Notes: generated from the sequence alone by a model not told the origin. A stretch of 64,000 nucleotides of DNA from Halomonas caseinilytica (GCF_001662305.1 NZ_BDEP01000014.1:1-64000); one strand, 5' to 3'. Shown: positions 38,043-48,187, numbered from the stretch's first letter. Translations and numbers: made by a program.

Positions 38043-39170
38043 ATGACGGGCACCGTGCATCGACTGCGACACATCACGCTCTCATCGCTTTCCCCCGCCC
38101 TGGGAGGCCTGATCGTGGCGGTCGGTTTCGTGGTGTGCTGGAGCAGTGGTTTCGTGGGCAGCCGGCTGGCCGTTGCCATCGATACGCCAGTCCTGGCGCT
38201 CTATGCCTGGCGCTTCGCCCTGGCCACGCTGCTGGCGGGCGGCTGGTGGTGGTGGCGTTGCCGGCAACGTCACCAGCCCCGCTTGAACCCTCGGGCGCTG
38301 GCGCACGAAGCGTTGATCGGCAGCCTGACCGTGGGAGGCTATCTGCTGACCATGCTGCTGGCCGTCAAGGCAGGCGTCAGTGCAGAAGTGGCGGCATTGA
38401 TCGGCGCTCTCCAACCACTGGCGGCCATCACCCTGGCCAGCGGCTGGCTCGGCGAACGCACCCGCCCCCTTCAGTGGCTGGGCATGACGGTGGCGACCCT
38501 GGGAGCCGCCCTGAGCGTGCTGGACGACCTGCAAGGCGTCGGCGGCGCTCCGCTCTGGGCGTATGGTCTGCCACTGCTGGCCGTGGCCTGCGTGACACTG
38601 GGCAGCGCCCTCACGACACGGCAACCCGCGACGCTGCCTCTGGAGGCTCGCCTGACGGCACAACTGATGGCCGCCACCGGCGTCTTCTTCCTCGCGGCCC
38701 TTGGCACGGGAGGCTCCCTGGCACCGCCGACGCCGAGCCCCGACACCCTGACGGCTCTGGTCTGGCTGATCGTGCTGGCCACCTTCGGCGGTTACGGCTT
38801 CTTCGTGGAGAGCCTGCGGCGTTTCGGCGTGGGGCACAGTGCCGGCCTGGTCGCGCTGACCCCGGCGGCGACACTCGCCTGGACGGCGCTGATGTTCGGT
38901 GAGCTCCCCGGCACCATGGGCGCCATCGGCATGCTGCTTGGACTCGTCGGCGCCGGCAGCGCCCTATATGCCGGCCGCCATCAGGGACGCGGCGCCGGCG
39001 GCCATGGCGGTACGGCGAGCCCGGCCGGCCGTCGGAGCGAACGTCCCGCCATTCGGCCCGCCGCCCCGGCGTCGACCCTCGACCGGAATGGGGTCAGTCG
39101 TCGTCACGACGGTGAATCAGATCCCAGACACCATGTCCCAGACGCTCCCCGCGGGCCTCGAACTTGGTGA
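38043..39170 (+). CDS. EamA/DMT-family exporter with an unusual C-terminal extension
   Basis: 375 residues. Residues 1-305 form the usual ten-helix, two-EamA-repeat transporter: [16 protein letters not shown] near residue 30 and [20 protein letters not shown] near 108 in repeat one, and [29 protein letters not shown] near 260 in repeat two. From about residue 310 the sequence is Gly/Ala/Arg/Pro-rich and soluble, and its last 77 bases overlap the end of trmB on the other strand. Such a tail is atypical and may reflect loss of the original stop. GGAGGT precedes the start. Likely exports an amino acid or metabolite. Confidence 0.83.
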   Translation: MTGTVHRLRHITLSSLSPALGGLIVAVGFVVCWSSGFVGSRLAVAIDTPVLALYAWRFALATLLAGGWWWWRCRQRHQPRLNPRALAHEALIGSLTVGGYLLTMLLAVKAGVSAEVAALIGALQPLAAITLASGWLGERTRPLQWLGMTVATLGAALSVLDDLQGVGGAPLWAYGLPLLAVACVTLGSALTTRQPATLPLEARLTAQLMAATGVFFLAALGTGGSLAPPTPSPDTLTALVWLIVLATFGGYGFFVESLRRFGVGHSAGLVALTPAATLAWTALMFGELPGTMGAIGMLLGLVGAGSALYAGRHQGRGAGGHGGTASPAGRRSERPAIRPAAPASTLDRNGVSRRHDGESDPRHHVPDAPRGPRTW

Positions 39171-39825
39171 GCGGCCGGAAGGCAGGGCGCGGCACATAAG
39201 GCGCGGTGTCCGCATCGGCAGTATTGGCATAGCCCGGCGCCTCCGCCATCACCTCGGCCATCCACTCGGCGTAGGCTTCCCAGTCGGTGGCCATGTGCAG
39301 GGTACCGCCCGGCTTGAGGCGAGTGCGTACCAGTTCGACGAAAGCCGGCTGAACGATGCGCCGCTTGTGGTGCTTCTTCTTCGGCCAGGGATCGGGGAAG
39401 AACAGCTGCACGGTGTCCAGGCTGGCCTCGGGCAGGCAGCGCTCAAGCACCGCCAGGGCATCCTCGCGGTAGACCCGCAGGTTGGTGAGGCCACGCTTGT
39501 CGACCTCGTCGAGCAACTTGCCGACACCTGGCGCGTGCACCTCGATGCCGATGAAGTCGGTGTCGGGGTGCGACTCGGCCTGTTCGATCAGCGACGCCCC
39601 CATGCCGAAACCGATCTCCAGCACGCGAGGCGCCTGGCGCCCGAACAGGACATCCAGATCCTGACGCCCCGCATCGAGCGTCACCCCCAGACGCGGCCAG
39701 ACCTCATCGAGGCCCCGGGTCTGGGCGGTGGTCATGCGTCCGGCGCGCAACACATAACTCTTGATGCCGCGGCGATGCCGCGGTGCGTCTGGACGTTCGG
39801 GGCCGGTGGTATCGGGTTCGTTCAT
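39094..39825 (-). CDS. trmB: tRNA (guanine-N7-)-methyltransferase
   Basis: Methylates G46 in the tRNA variable loop using S-adenosylmethionine. 243 residues with the SAM motif [16 protein letters not shown] near residue 69, the acidic [15 protein letters not shown] near 93, and the catalytic [15 protein letters not shown] near 148. Its 3' end overlaps the convergent EamA gene by 77 bases. Confidence 0.94.
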   Translation of the reverse strand: MNEPDTTGPERPDAPRHRRGIKSYVLRAGRMTTAQTRGLDEVWPRLGVTLDAGRQDLDVLFGRQAPRVLEIGFGMGASLIEQAESHPDTDFIGIEVHAPGVGKLLDEVDKRGLTNLRVYREDALAVLERCLPEASLDTVQLFFPDPWPKKKHHKRRIVQPAFVELVRTRLKPGGTLHMATDWEAYAEWMAEVMAEAPGYANTADADTAPYVPRPAFRPLTKFEARGERLGHGVWDLIHRRDDD

Positions 39826-39900
39826 GCGTGGTTCACTATTGGGTCACTAGGTCGAAAAGCGGCATCGGAAAACCGAGCCGGCAAACAGGATCGCGTCGGT

Positions 39901-40698
39901 TCAGGCGTTGATACGGCCCGCCATGGGCGACGATGCCTCGGCTTCCCGGCGACGCGGCATGCGGCCAGCCAGGAAGGCCTCGCGCCCGGCGCTGACCGCC
40001 TGTCGCATGGCACTGGCCATCAGCACCGACTGCCGGGCATGGGCGATGGCGGAGTTCATCAGCACGCCGTCGCACCCCAGCTCCATGGCCTGGGCCGCTT
40101 CGGAGGCGGTACCGATACCGGCATCGATCAGCACCGGCACATTGGCCTGCTCGATGATCAAGCGAATGTTGTAGGGATTCTGGATGCCATGACCGGAGCC
40201 GATCAGCGAGCCGAGCGGCATCACCGCACAGCACCCCAGGCGCTCGAGCTCGCGGGCGACGATAGGATCGTCACTGGTGTAGACCATCACATCGAAACTA
40301 TCGTTGACCAGCGTCTCGGCGGCGGCGAGGGTCTCCACGACATTGGGGTAGAGCGTCGATTCATCGCCCAGCACCTCGAGCTTGACCAGGTTGTGACCAT
40401 CCAGTAGCTCCCGGGCCAGGCGGCAGGTACGCACCGCATCCTGGGCGGTGAAGCAACCGGCCGTGTTGGGCAGCAGGGTATAGCGCTCCGGGGAGACCAC
40501 ATCGAGCAGGTTGGGCGCCGATGCATCCTGCCCCAGATTGGTGCGGCGAACCGCGAAGGTCACCACTTCGGCCCCGCTGGCGGTGATCGCCGCACCGGCC
40601 TCGTCGAAATCGCGATACTTGCCGGTGCCCACCAGCAGTCGGGAACGGAATTCACGGCCGGCGACCCGCAAGGGCGTGTCCTGGATGAAATCGGTCAT
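39901..40698 (-). CDS. thiG: Thiazole synthase
   Basis: Builds the thiazole phosphate of thiamine from deoxyxylulose 5-phosphate, a glycine imine and ThiS thiocarboxylate. 265 residues of a TIM barrel: [10 protein letters not shown] near residue 21, [21 protein letters not shown] near 78, Schiff-base lysine K106 in [10 protein letters not shown], and [28 protein letters not shown] near 183. It lies downstream of thiS; the 151-base gap between them holds no gene. Its substrate is made by Dxs, encoded at 59 kb. Confidence 0.95.
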   Translation of the reverse strand: MTDFIQDTPLRVAGREFRSRLLVGTGKYRDFDEAGAAITASGAEVVTFAVRRTNLGQDASAPNLLDVVSPERYTLLPNTAGCFTAQDAVRTCRLARELLDGHNLVKLEVLGDESTLYPNVVETLAAAETLVNDSFDVMVYTSDDPIVARELERLGCCAVMPLGSLIGSGHGIQNPYNIRLIIEQANVPVLIDAGIGTASEAAQAMELGCDGVLMNSAIAHARQSVLMASAMRQAVSAGREAFLAGRMPRRREAEASSPMAGRINA

Positions 40699-40849
40699 GC
40701 GTGTCTTTCTCCTATGGCGCAGGGACAGCGCTGATGTGTATTGCCAGTGAAGATGGGGTACACCAGTACATGAGGATGTTGACCGGGCTCGCGCACGAGT
40801 GCCGCTGGCAGCCTGGAGTTCGCTCGCCGCACGGAAGCCGTCTTACCCC

Positions 40850-41050
40850 TCAGCCTCCGCCGATGGCATGGACGATCTCCACTCGATCCCCATCCGCCAG
40901 ACGCGTATCACCGTGGATACTCTTCGGCACGATCTCCTCGTTGACCTCCACGGCAATACGGCGACCGGTCAGGCCGAGGGTATCGACCAGCTGGGCCACC
41001 GACATCTCGCTGTCCAGATGTTTCGCTTCGCCATTGAGATGGATCTGCAT
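40850..41050 (-). CDS. thiS: Sulfur carrier protein ThiS
   Basis: A 66-residue ubiquitin-fold protein whose C-terminal HAIGGG ends in the Gly-Gly that becomes the thiocarboxylate donating sulfur to ThiG. Start 41050 follows AGAGGA; an ATG five codons upstream is poorer. Leads the short thiS-thiG operon with trmB further downstream on the same strand. No TPP riboswitch was seen ahead of it. Confidence 0.92.
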   Translation of the reverse strand: MQIHLNGEAKHLDSEMSVAQLVDTLGLTGRRIAVEVNEEIVPKSIHGDTRLADGDRVEIVHAIGGG

Positions 41051-41148
41051 GGCATCCTCTTGCATCTTTGGCTATGGCTGTAGCAGGCCCCTATTGTAGC
41101 GCCTCAGCCTCGTGGCGGGTACGGTAAGGCGTCATCGATGGAGGATCC

Positions 41149-41535
41149 ATGATGCATGACCGACCCTGGTGGTTGACAACGGCGCTGTCCGGCGCCCTGA
41201 TGGTGATGATCGGCGCCCTGGGCGCCCATGTCCTGGCGGCGGAGCTGACGCCCCGCCTGATGGCTGCCTTCGAGACCGGCGTGCGCTACCAGGCCTGGCA
41301 CACCCTGGCGATGCTTGGCGTGCTGGCCTGGCGAGCGACCTTGCCCTTGCCCGGTCAACGCCTGGTGCTGGCCCTCTGGGCGGCCGGTATGCTGCTGTTC
41401 TGCGGGTCGCTTTACGGTCTGGCACTCTCCGGTATGGACTGGCTCGGGCCACTCACCCCGATGGGAGGCCTGCTGCTGATACTCGGCTGGCTGACGCTGG
41501 CCGGCGTCGTGCTGCGAAACCGCTCGAAAGTCTGA
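41149..41535 (+). CDS. DUF423 (YgdD family) small membrane protein
   Basis: 128 residues with four hydrophobic helices. The DUF423 pattern is clear: MIGALGAHVL near residue 20, FETGVRYQAWHTLAM near 41, and LFCGSLYGLAL near 84. Function unknown. GGAGGATCC precedes the start. It is a single-gene unit between divergent thiS and a convergent thioesterase gene. Confidence 0.88.
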   Translation: MMHDRPWWLTTALSGALMVMIGALGAHVLAAELTPRLMAAFETGVRYQAWHTLAMLGVLAWRATLPLPGQRLVLALWAAGMLLFCGSLYGLALSGMDWLGPLTPMGGLLLILGWLTLAGVVLRNRSKV

Positions 41536-41552
41536 CCCCCGGGCGGTGCGCC

Positions 41553-41966
41553 TCAGTCACTGTCGGGCAGTGCATAGGTTGCCGTCACCAGTGCCACCGG
41601 CGCCTCGTCCCCAGCGGAGAACAACTGTACCTCGCCGACGGCCAGGCGACGGCCCAGCTTGAAGATTCGCGCATTGGCAATGAGGTCACGGTCACCTCGG
41701 GCCCGCCTCAGGAAGCGACAATGCAGGTCACTGGTGACCGCCATCGGCTCCGGCCCGATCTGCGCCAGGATCGCCACGTAGAGACAGACATCGGCCAGCC
41801 CCATCATGGTCGGCCCGGAGACACAGGCTCCGGGCCGCAGGTGCTCGTCCTCGATGGCCAGACTCATGGTGGCGCGCATCTCATCGACACCCTCGATGGT
41901 GCCGGCCCGTTGTGGAAAGACCTCATCGAGAAACTCCTCGATGGCAGTGGCGGACATCACGGTCAT
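41553..41966 (-). CDS. PaaI-type hotdog-fold acyl-CoA thioesterase
   Basis: 137 residues of a single hotdog domain. The catalytic-region helix is VSGPTMMGLADVCLYVAIL near residue 51, and TSDLHCRFLRRARGDRDLIANARIFKLGRRLAVGEV-type strands follow. This is the PaaI-like thioesterase pattern for hydrolysis of acyl-CoA esters; exact substrate unknown. The start at 41966 follows AGGGAGAG. It lies downstream of glcB, 102 bases beyond a separate start, and is read toward the DUF423 gene. Confidence 0.8.
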   Translation of the reverse strand: MTVMSATAIEEFLDEVFPQRAGTIEGVDEMRATMSLAIEDEHLRPGACVSGPTMMGLADVCLYVAILAQIGPEPMAVTSDLHCRFLRRARGDRDLIANARIFKLGRRLAVGEVQLFSAGDEAPVALVTATYALPDSD

Positions 41967-42068
41967 GGGGCTCTCCCTGCGACGGTTGCTCGAGCATTGG
42001 CCCCAAGATAGCCCAGCTACCGGCAACGAGCACCAGGATATCCCGCCAACCGCACGGCCCGCCGCCGG

Positions 42069-44243
42069 TCAGGCTCCCTTGTGGACCGCACGCCAGTGGT
42101 GCAACAGCGGCTCCGTATAGCCGGCAGGCTGCTCGAGCCCCTTGAAGATCAGATCGGAGGCGGCCTGGAAGGCGTGGGAGGCCGAGAAGTCGGCACTCAT
42201 CGCCGTATAGGACGGATCGCCAGCATTCTGCTCGTCGACGACCTTGGCCATGCGCTCCAGGGTATCCCGCACCCGCGCCTCATCCACCACGCCATGGTGC
42301 AGCCAGTTGGCCACGTGCTGGCTGGAAATCCGCAGGGTCGCGCGATCCTCCATCAGGCCGACATCATGAATGTCCGGCACCTTGGAGCAGCCCACACCGT
42401 GCTCGACCCAGCGCACCACATAGCCAAGAATGCCCTGACAGTTGTTATCGAGCTCCTGCTGGATCTCGTCGTCGCTCCACGCCGGGTGCTCGGCCACTGG
42501 TACGGTCAGCAGCTCGTCCAGGCAATCGGGTTCCCCCTGGGCCTCGAGTTCGCGCTGCACCTCGGCCACGCTGACCTGGTGATAATGCAAGGCATGCAGG
42601 GTAGCCGCCGTGGGAGATGGCACCCAGGCGGTGTTGGCACCGGCCTTGGGATGGCCGATCTTCTGCTCGAGCATCGCCGCCATCAGATCCGGCATCGCCC
42701 ACATGCCCTTGCCGATCTGCGCATGGCCGCGCAGCCCGCAGGCCAAGCCGGTCTGGACGTTGCTCCGCTCGTAGGCGCCGATCCAAGCGCTGTTCTTCAT
42801 GTCACCCTTGCGGATCATCGGACCGGCCTCCATGGTGGAGTGCATCTCGTCGCCGGTACGATCGAGGAAACCGGTGTTGATGAACACCACGCGCGAAGCT
42901 GCCTCGGCGATACACGCCTTGAGGTTCACCGAGGTCCGGCGCTCCTCGTCCATGATGCCCATCTTCAGGGTATCGCGGGTCATGCCCAACAGGTCCTCGA
43001 CGCGCGCGAAGAGCGTATCGGCAAAGGCCACTTCCTTCGGGCCGTGCATCTTGGGCTTGACGATGTACACCGATCCTTCGCGGGAATTGCGCGGCTCTCC
43101 CTCGCCCTTCGCGAGGTCGTGCAGGGCGATCAGGCTGGTGACGACAGCGTCGAGAATGCCCTCCGGCAATTCATTGCCATCGGCATCGAGTACCGCCGGT
43201 GTGGTCATGAGATGGCCGACATTACGAACGAACAGCAATGAGCGTCCCGGCAGGGTCACGTCGCCACCCGCGGGATTGCGCCAAGTACGATCATCATTGA
43301 GACGACGCGTGAAGGTCTTGCCCCCCTTGTCGATCTGGGCCTCCAGGTCGCCCTTCATCAGGCCCAGCCAGTTGGCATAGACCTCGACCTTGTCTTCGGC
43401 GTCCACCGCCGCCACGGAGTCCTCGCAATCCATGATGGAAGTCAGCGCCGCCTCGACGACCACGTCCTTGACGCCGGCGGGATCGGTCTTGCCGATGGGG
43501 TGGCCGGCATCGATCTGGATCTCCAGATGCAGGTCGTGATTGACCAGCAGGACCGCGTCGGGCGCCTCGGCCTCGCCCTGGTAGCCCACCAGCTTGCCGG
43601 GTTCCTTGAGACCGGTCTCGCGGCCGCCCTCCAGGGTCACGACGAGATGGCCATCGCGCAGCGCATACTTGACCGCCTCACCATGGGAACCGGTCGCCAG
43701 GGGCGCGGCACGATCCAGCACGCCCCGGGCATAGGCAATGACTTTCTCGGCCCGCTTGGGGTTGAAGCTCTCACCGCGCTCGGCGCCATCCTCATCGGCG
43801 ATGGCATCGGTGCCGTACAGGGCATCGTACAGGCTTCCCCAGCGCGCATTGGCGGCGTTCAGGGCATAGCGGGCATTGTTGACCGGCACCACCAACTGCG
43901 GCCCCGCCTGCACGGCGATTTCGCGATCGACATTGGCCGTGGTGACCTCGACATTCGCCGGCGCCTGGGCCAGATAACCGATCTCCTCGAGAAAGGTACG
44001 ATAAGCCGCCATGTCACGCACCGGCCCTGAATGCTCGCGGTGCCAGGCATCGAGTTCGGCCTGCAGGCGGTCACGTTCGGCGAGTAGTTCGCGGTTCTTC
44101 GGTGTCAGATCATGAAAGAGGGCATCCACGCCGGTCCAGAAGGCCTCGGGATCGACACCGGTTCCCGGCAGGGCCCGTTCGTTGATGAAACGGTCCAGCT
44201 CGGCGGCCACTTGAAGGCGATGGCGGGTAATGCGTTGGGTCAT
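42069..44243 (-). CDS. glcB: Malate synthase G
   Basis: Condenses glyoxylate and acetyl-CoA to malate, allowing growth on acetate, glycolate or glyoxylate. 724 residues, the same length as E. coli GlcB (723) and distinct from the 530-residue AceB. Signature segments: [21 protein letters not shown] near 270, [18 protein letters not shown] near 400, [18 protein letters not shown] near 440, and [30 protein letters not shown] near 620. The start follows AGGAGA; the frame runs on upstream across the operator and is not coding. An IclR-like palindrome lies 86-104 bases upstream. Confidence 0.96.
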   Translation of the reverse strand: MTQRITRHRLQVAAELDRFINERALPGTGVDPEAFWTGVDALFHDLTPKNRELLAERDRLQAELDAWHREHSGPVRDMAAYRTFLEEIGYLAQAPANVEVTTANVDREIAVQAGPQLVVPVNNARYALNAANARWGSLYDALYGTDAIADEDGAERGESFNPKRAEKVIAYARGVLDRAAPLATGSHGEAVKYALRDGHLVVTLEGGRETGLKEPGKLVGYQGEAEAPDAVLLVNHDLHLEIQIDAGHPIGKTDPAGVKDVVVEAALTSIMDCEDSVAAVDAEDKVEVYANWLGLMKGDLEAQIDKGGKTFTRRLNDDRTWRNPAGGDVTLPGRSLLFVRNVGHLMTTPAVLDADGNELPEGILDAVVTSLIALHDLAKGEGEPRNSREGSVYIVKPKMHGPKEVAFADTLFARVEDLLGMTRDTLKMGIMDEERRTSVNLKACIAEAASRVVFINTGFLDRTGDEMHSTMEAGPMIRKGDMKNSAWIGAYERSNVQTGLACGLRGHAQIGKGMWAMPDLMAAMLEQKIGHPKAGANTAWVPSPTAATLHALHYHQVSVAEVQRELEAQGEPDCLDELLTVPVAEHPAWSDDEIQQELDNNCQGILGYVVRWVEHGVGCSKVPDIHDVGLMEDRATLRISSQHVANWLHHGVVDEARVRDTLERMAKVVDEQNAGDPSYTAMSADFSASHAFQAASDLIFKGLEQPAGYTEPLLHHWRAVHKGA

Positions 44244-44319
44244 GGGTCGTTCTCCTGATGCGTGGCAGCTCGGCGCCCCCTGGCACCGATCGGCCGGACA
44301 GCGAAGGGTGACTGCTCCT

Positions 44320-44347
44320 GAATAATTTTGTGGAAAATTATTCCACA
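44320..44347. promoter_or_regulatory. IclR-like palindromic operator between glcB and the hydrolase gene
   Basis: TGTGGAAAATTATTCCACA (44329-44347) has perfect 7-bp arms and a 5-bp spacer, closely matching the IclR-type half-site pair TGGAA/TTCCA. It overlaps a second perfect inverted repeat (GAATAATTTT at 44320-44329 with AAAATTATTC at 44334-44343). The patch is very AT-rich for this genome. IclR-family proteins control glyoxylate-cycle genes in enterobacteria. Confidence 0.6.
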
Positions 44348-44482
44348 TGTAAAGCCAAGGAAGGCGCACCTCGTCTCGATATCGACCAAATGACGAGACG
44401 TGGCCAGCGCTTTTCCCTCGATAACATGACTGGCTCCGCCGCTGCCATGACGCTAGCATGGGCGAGTACAGCAGAGGATGCG

Positions 44483-45463
44483 ATGAGCGACTTCACTCCC
44501 TTACAGGCACTTGGCCCCATTGCACCGGCCGAGCAAGCCGGCCAGGCGCTGGAATGCTACCTGGACCATTATGGCCTGAGTCCGTTGCTCGCCGAGACGA
44601 CGGACCTTCACGTCGGCTACGTAGATACCCACGGCTTCCGGCTGTGGACCCAGGTCTGGACCCCGCGGGAGCCCATCGGCACGGTCTGGGTCGTGCACGG
44701 CTACTATGACCATCTGGGACTCTACCGCCACCTGCTCGAATGCCTGCTGGAGCGCAATTGGCGTGTCGTGCTGTGGGACCTGCCCGGACATGGTCTCTCC
44801 AGCGGCCCCCGCGCCTCCATCGGCGATTTCGACGAGTACGGCGCCTGCCTGAGCGACCTGTGCCGAGAACTCGAGTCCCGCGGCCTGGCCGCCCCTCCCC
44901 GAGTCGGTGTCGGCCAGAGTACCGGAGCGGCAATACTGGCCACCGATGCCCTGGCGCGAGGCGACGACGGCCACTGGCAGGGCGTGGCCCTGCTGGCCCC
45001 GCTGGTCCGACCCTGGGGCTGGTCGCAATCCAGCTGGCTGCACCGACTGGTGGGCCCCTTCGTACGCTCGGTGCCACGCCGCTTCCGCGCCAACTCCACC
45101 GACAGCGACTTCGCTACCTTCCTGCGCGAAGGCGATCCATTGCAACCGGACCGCCTGGCCATGGAATGGGTCGATGCCATGCGCCGCTGGATGCCCCGAC
45201 TGCTGGCCCTTCCTCCCAACCGCGTGCCCACCCTCATCCTGCAGGGCGAGCAGGATTCGACCGTGGACTGGGAATGGAATCTCGACGTGCTCGACCGCAA
45301 GTTTCCCAATGCTGAAATCTGCCGACACCCCGAGGCCCGGCACCACCTGGTCAACGAAGCCGAACCGATACGCCGCACGCTGTTCGCGGACCTGGCGCGC
45401 TTTCTCGCCGACCTGGAGGAAGGCTTCGAGGCTCAGCCCCCCGAAAGGCGCCGATGTTCATGA
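44483..45463 (+). CDS. Alpha/beta-hydrolase, monoacylglycerol lipase / lysophospholipase type
   Basis: 326 residues, no signal peptide. Oxyanion region [12 protein letters not shown] near residue 70, [12 protein letters not shown] near 99, nucleophile elbow GVGQSTGAA with S146, acid in [11 protein letters not shown] near 258, and histidine in EARHHLVNE near 287. The pattern matches the PldB/monoacylglycerol lipase group (serine aminopeptidase S33 fold). GAGGA precedes the start. The 3' end overlaps the following lipoprotein gene by ten bases, implying coupled translation. Confidence 0.83.
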   Translation: MSDFTPLQALGPIAPAEQAGQALECYLDHYGLSPLLAETTDLHVGYVDTHGFRLWTQVWTPREPIGTVWVVHGYYDHLGLYRHLLECLLERNWRVVLWDLPGHGLSSGPRASIGDFDEYGACLSDLCRELESRGLAAPPRVGVGQSTGAAILATDALARGDDGHWQGVALLAPLVRPWGWSQSSWLHRLVGPFVRSVPRRFRANSTDSDFATFLREGDPLQPDRLAMEWVDAMRRWMPRLLALPPNRVPTLILQGEQDSTVDWEWNLDVLDRKFPNAEICRHPEARHHLVNEAEPIRRTLFADLARFLADLEEGFEAQPPERRRCS

Positions 45464-45945
45464 ACGCTCGCACACTGATCTGCCTGGCACTGTTGCTCGT
45501 CCTCGCCGGCTGCACCGCCGCCCCGGAACGCCCCAAGACCGTTCGGCAGGCGCTGCTCGGGCTCGGCGAGCGCGCCGCCGAGCAGGTAGCCGCCTCGCCG
45601 GCCCTGCCCAAGCCCACCACCGATCAGGTGCTCCTGCTGGCCATGCCGAAGGTCGACCCCGAACTGGGCCTCTCCGACGAGCGACTGATGGAAAGCCTGA
45701 CCCGCGCCCTGCTGGGGCTCGACGATAGTCCTCAGGTACTCGACTGGCGACCCGCTCTGGGCGATGGCGCAGGCGACAATCAATGGCGCCTGGAAAGCCG
45801 TCTGAATGCCTCGGCCCCGCGACTGCAACTCTCCGACCGGGAGTTGCTGCCCTACCGCTTGACCCTGACCCTGCGACGCCCCGGCGGCGAGCAGCCGCTC
45901 TGGCAGGCCCATATCGACGGCGCCCTCGACGCCACGGCGCTATGA
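45454..45945 (+). CDS. Lipoprotein of unknown function coupled to the hydrolase
   Basis: 163 residues with a lipoprotein signal peptide and lipobox LVLAGC (cysteine at 20). The mature part has a region LPKPTTDQVLLLAMPKVDPELGLSDERLMES that resembles periplasmic assembly lipoproteins, then a beta-rich end. I do not recognise a family with confidence. The alanine after the lipidated Cys (CTAAP) predicts outer-membrane sorting. Overlap with the upstream hydrolase gene suggests a shared envelope-lipid role. Confidence 0.75.
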   Translation: MFMNARTLICLALLLVLAGCTAAPERPKTVRQALLGLGERAAEQVAASPALPKPTTDQVLLLAMPKVDPELGLSDERLMESLTRALLGLDDSPQVLDWRPALGDGAGDNQWRLESRLNASAPRLQLSDRELLPYRLTLTLRRPGGEQPLWQAHIDGALDATAL

Positions 45946-46082
45946 GCCAACGATTTCACGGCCGTTGGGCCAACTCACCGACGGGAAGACTTCCCCACGT
46001 CAGCGGGGCCGCGCCTTCATCACCCCGCAAATCGGCGAGTCACTGACACGCCTCTCGGTGATCAGAGGCGGCATCGTCCAGG

Positions 46083-47588
46083 TCAGCCACCCTTGAGCAA
46101 CCGATCGAGCTGACGATAGCCGATGGCCTCGATCAGGTGTTCGCGGGCCGGCTGCGGGGCGCCGGCCAGATCGGCGAGGGTCAGCGCCACCCGCAGCACT
46201 CGATGGAAGGCGCGTGCCGAGAGTTGCAGCCGCTCCAGCACTTCGGCCAGCCAGGCACGGTCCTCGCCGCCCAGCGCGCAAGCGGCCTCCAGGTCGGGTC
46301 CCGCCAGGTGGGCATTGAGCGCCCCTCTCGCCCACTGGCGCTCGCGTGCCGCCAGAACCCGCTCGCGCACCATCGCCGAATCCTCGCCCGGCTCCCGCGA
46401 GGTCAACTGCTCCGCCGGCAGCGCCGGCACTTCCACCTGCAGGTCGATGCGATCCAGCAGCGGCCCCGAAAGCCGTGCCTGATAGCGCTGGATCTGAGCA
46501 GCCGTGCAATGGCAGGCCTGGCGCGGATCGCCGAGATGACCGCAGGGGCAAGGGTTCATCGCCGCCACTAGCTGAAAGCGCGCTGGATAGCGACGCTCAT
46601 GGTTGGCTCGAGCGATGTGGATCTGTCCGGATTCCATCGGCTCGCGCATCACTTCCAGCACGTGCCGCGAGAACTCGGGCAGTTCATCGAGAAACAACAC
46701 GCCATGGTGCGCCAGGGAGATCTCCCCCGGCTTGGGGCGAGAACCCCCGCCGACCAGCGCCACGGCACTCGCGGTATGGTGTGGCGCCCGAAAGGGACGA
46801 CGCCCCCACTGCTCGGCCAGCGGCAGGCCACTGACCGAGCGTATCGCCGCCACTTCCAGGGCTTCGTCCTCGCCGAGCGGCGGCAGGATGCCGGGCAGGC
46901 GGCTGGCCAGCATGGTCTTGCCGGTACCGGGCGGGCCGGCGAACAGCAGGTTGTGCCCACCCGCCGCGGCGACTTCCAGAGCTCGACGCGCCTGGTGCTG
47001 GCCCCTGACCTCACGCAGATCTGGCTCCGCCGCGTCACGGCGTGGCGGCGTTCGCAGCCGGTGGGCAGTAATGGGTTCCTGTCCGAGCAGATGGGCCACC
47101 ACCTCCAGCAAGTGCTCGGCGGGCAGGACTTCCAGATCGCCGGCCAGGGCCGCCTCGTCGGCGTTGGCTCGGGGCACGATCAAGCGACGCCCCGCTTGCC
47201 GGGTGGCCATGGCCAGCGGCAGCACACCGCTCGCCGGGCGCAGACCACCGTCCAGCGCCAACTCCCCCACGCACTCCACATCCGCCAGCGCCTCAGGGGG
47301 AATCTGACCGGACGCGACCAGCAGTCCCAGCGCAATGGGCAGATCAAAACGCCCACCGTCCTTGGGCAGGTCGGCGGGCGCTAGATTCAGGGTAATACGC
47401 CGCAGCGGAAACTCGAAGCCGGCATTGACCAGGGCGCTGCGCACCCGTTCCCGGCTTTCCTTGACGGCTGCCTCCGGCAGCCCGACCAGCGTAATGCCCG
47501 GCAGGCCGTTGGCCAGGTGTACCTCGACAAGCACCTCGGGTGCCTCCAGGCCAAGGCCCGCCCGGGTGCGAATGATCGCCAGTGTCAT
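46083..47588 (-). CDS. comM: ComM/YifB, magnesium-chelatase-like AAA+ helicase
   Basis: 501 residues. N-terminal ChlI-like domain (about 1-165), AAA+ core with Walker A GPPGTGKTMLASRLPGILPPL near 219, GVLFLDELPEF as Walker B near 297, a zinc-like Cys cluster (NPCPCGHLGDPRQACHC near 343), and a C-terminal Mg-chelatase helical domain. ComM promotes branch migration during natural transformation; the same role is inferred here. Start 47588 was preferred over 47594 because GAGGGA is six bases from it and abuts the earlier ATG. Confidence 0.92.
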   Translation of the reverse strand: MTLAIIRTRAGLGLEAPEVLVEVHLANGLPGITLVGLPEAAVKESRERVRSALVNAGFEFPLRRITLNLAPADLPKDGGRFDLPIALGLLVASGQIPPEALADVECVGELALDGGLRPASGVLPLAMATRQAGRRLIVPRANADEAALAGDLEVLPAEHLLEVVAHLLGQEPITAHRLRTPPRRDAAEPDLREVRGQHQARRALEVAAAGGHNLLFAGPPGTGKTMLASRLPGILPPLGEDEALEVAAIRSVSGLPLAEQWGRRPFRAPHHTASAVALVGGGSRPKPGEISLAHHGVLFLDELPEFSRHVLEVMREPMESGQIHIARANHERRYPARFQLVAAMNPCPCGHLGDPRQACHCTAAQIQRYQARLSGPLLDRIDLQVEVPALPAEQLTSREPGEDSAMVRERVLAARERQWARGALNAHLAGPDLEAACALGGEDRAWLAEVLERLQLSARAFHRVLRVALTLADLAGAPQPAREHLIEAIGYRQLDRLLKGG

Positions 47589-47681
47589 CGGCATTCCCTC
47601 GCGCCACTGTTGTTGCTCGGTGCGACATCCTTGTCGCGCCTTCTTCAGGCTAGACCAGAGGCACAGGGCACGCCCAGGGTT

Positions 47682-48026
47682 TCATCGTCCGGTTTCGCCG
47701 GCGCCGGCGTCCGCCTCGGGAGAGTCGATGTCCGCCGCAACCTCGCGGACTTCTTCGGCATCTTCGTCGGTGGCAGCCGCCGGTGTGTCCAGGGCATCTT
47801 CCAGGGCGGCGACCTGCTTCTCCAGCGCCTCGACCCGCCCTCGCGTGCGCTGCAGGACATCCATCAGGATGTCGAAATCCTCACGCGAAACGAGTTCGAG
47901 GCGGTCAAAGGCGCCTTTCACGACCTGCTGCACGCCTTTCTGTACCTCTTCCGGGGCCTGGGAGGCGCCTTGCAGGCGCTCACCGATCTGCTGGGCCAAG
48001 CGGCTGATACGGTCCTGGCTGACCAT
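47682..48026 (-). CDS. ubiK: Ubiquinone biosynthesis accessory factor UbiK (YqiC)
   Basis: 114 residues: N-terminal amphipathic segment QDRISRLAQQIGERLQGA, central SREDFDILMDVLQRTRGRVEALEKQVAALE coiled coil (about 56-85), and an acidic disordered tail. Family BMFP/UbiK, which supports ubiquinone synthesis together with UbiJ. Start at 48026 matches the conserved MVSQDRIS. It sits 93 bases upstream of comM on the same strand, an order common in gammaproteobacteria. Confidence 0.9.
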   Translation of the reverse strand: MVSQDRISRLAQQIGERLQGASQAPEEVQKGVQQVVKGAFDRLELVSREDFDILMDVLQRTRGRVEALEKQVAALEDALDTPAAATDEDAEEVREVAADIDSPEADAGAGETGR

Positions 48027-48137
48027 ACTGCTTCTCCTGAATGGATGGTGGGGAAAACCTTCTGACAGGATACGCAAGGCGTCCTTTCACCGCATTCCTC
48101 TCGTCCGCCACCTTATGGAGCATTGCGCCGCCACCCA

Positions 48138-48187
48138 GGCACCAATCCAGTGCATGGACCTTCTCCGTACTGCACGCGGCGCGTTCA
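48138..48187 (+). promoter_or_regulatory. NtrC-like enhancer sites upstream of glnK-amtB
   Basis: GGCACCAATCCAGTGCA (48138-48154) matches the NtrC pattern TGCACY-N5-RGTGCA at all but the first base. A weaker copy, TGCACGCGGCGCGTTCA, starts 33 bases later (48171-48187), three helical turns away, which is the spacing of paired NtrC sites. They lie 88-119 bases upstream of the sigma-54 promoter. Confidence 0.55.

Noticed and set aside
40699-41148. Thiamine-pyrophosphate riboswitch near thiS and thiG (and before thiD)
   Set aside because: The conserved CUGAGA and the paired helices of the THI element are not visible in either leader.
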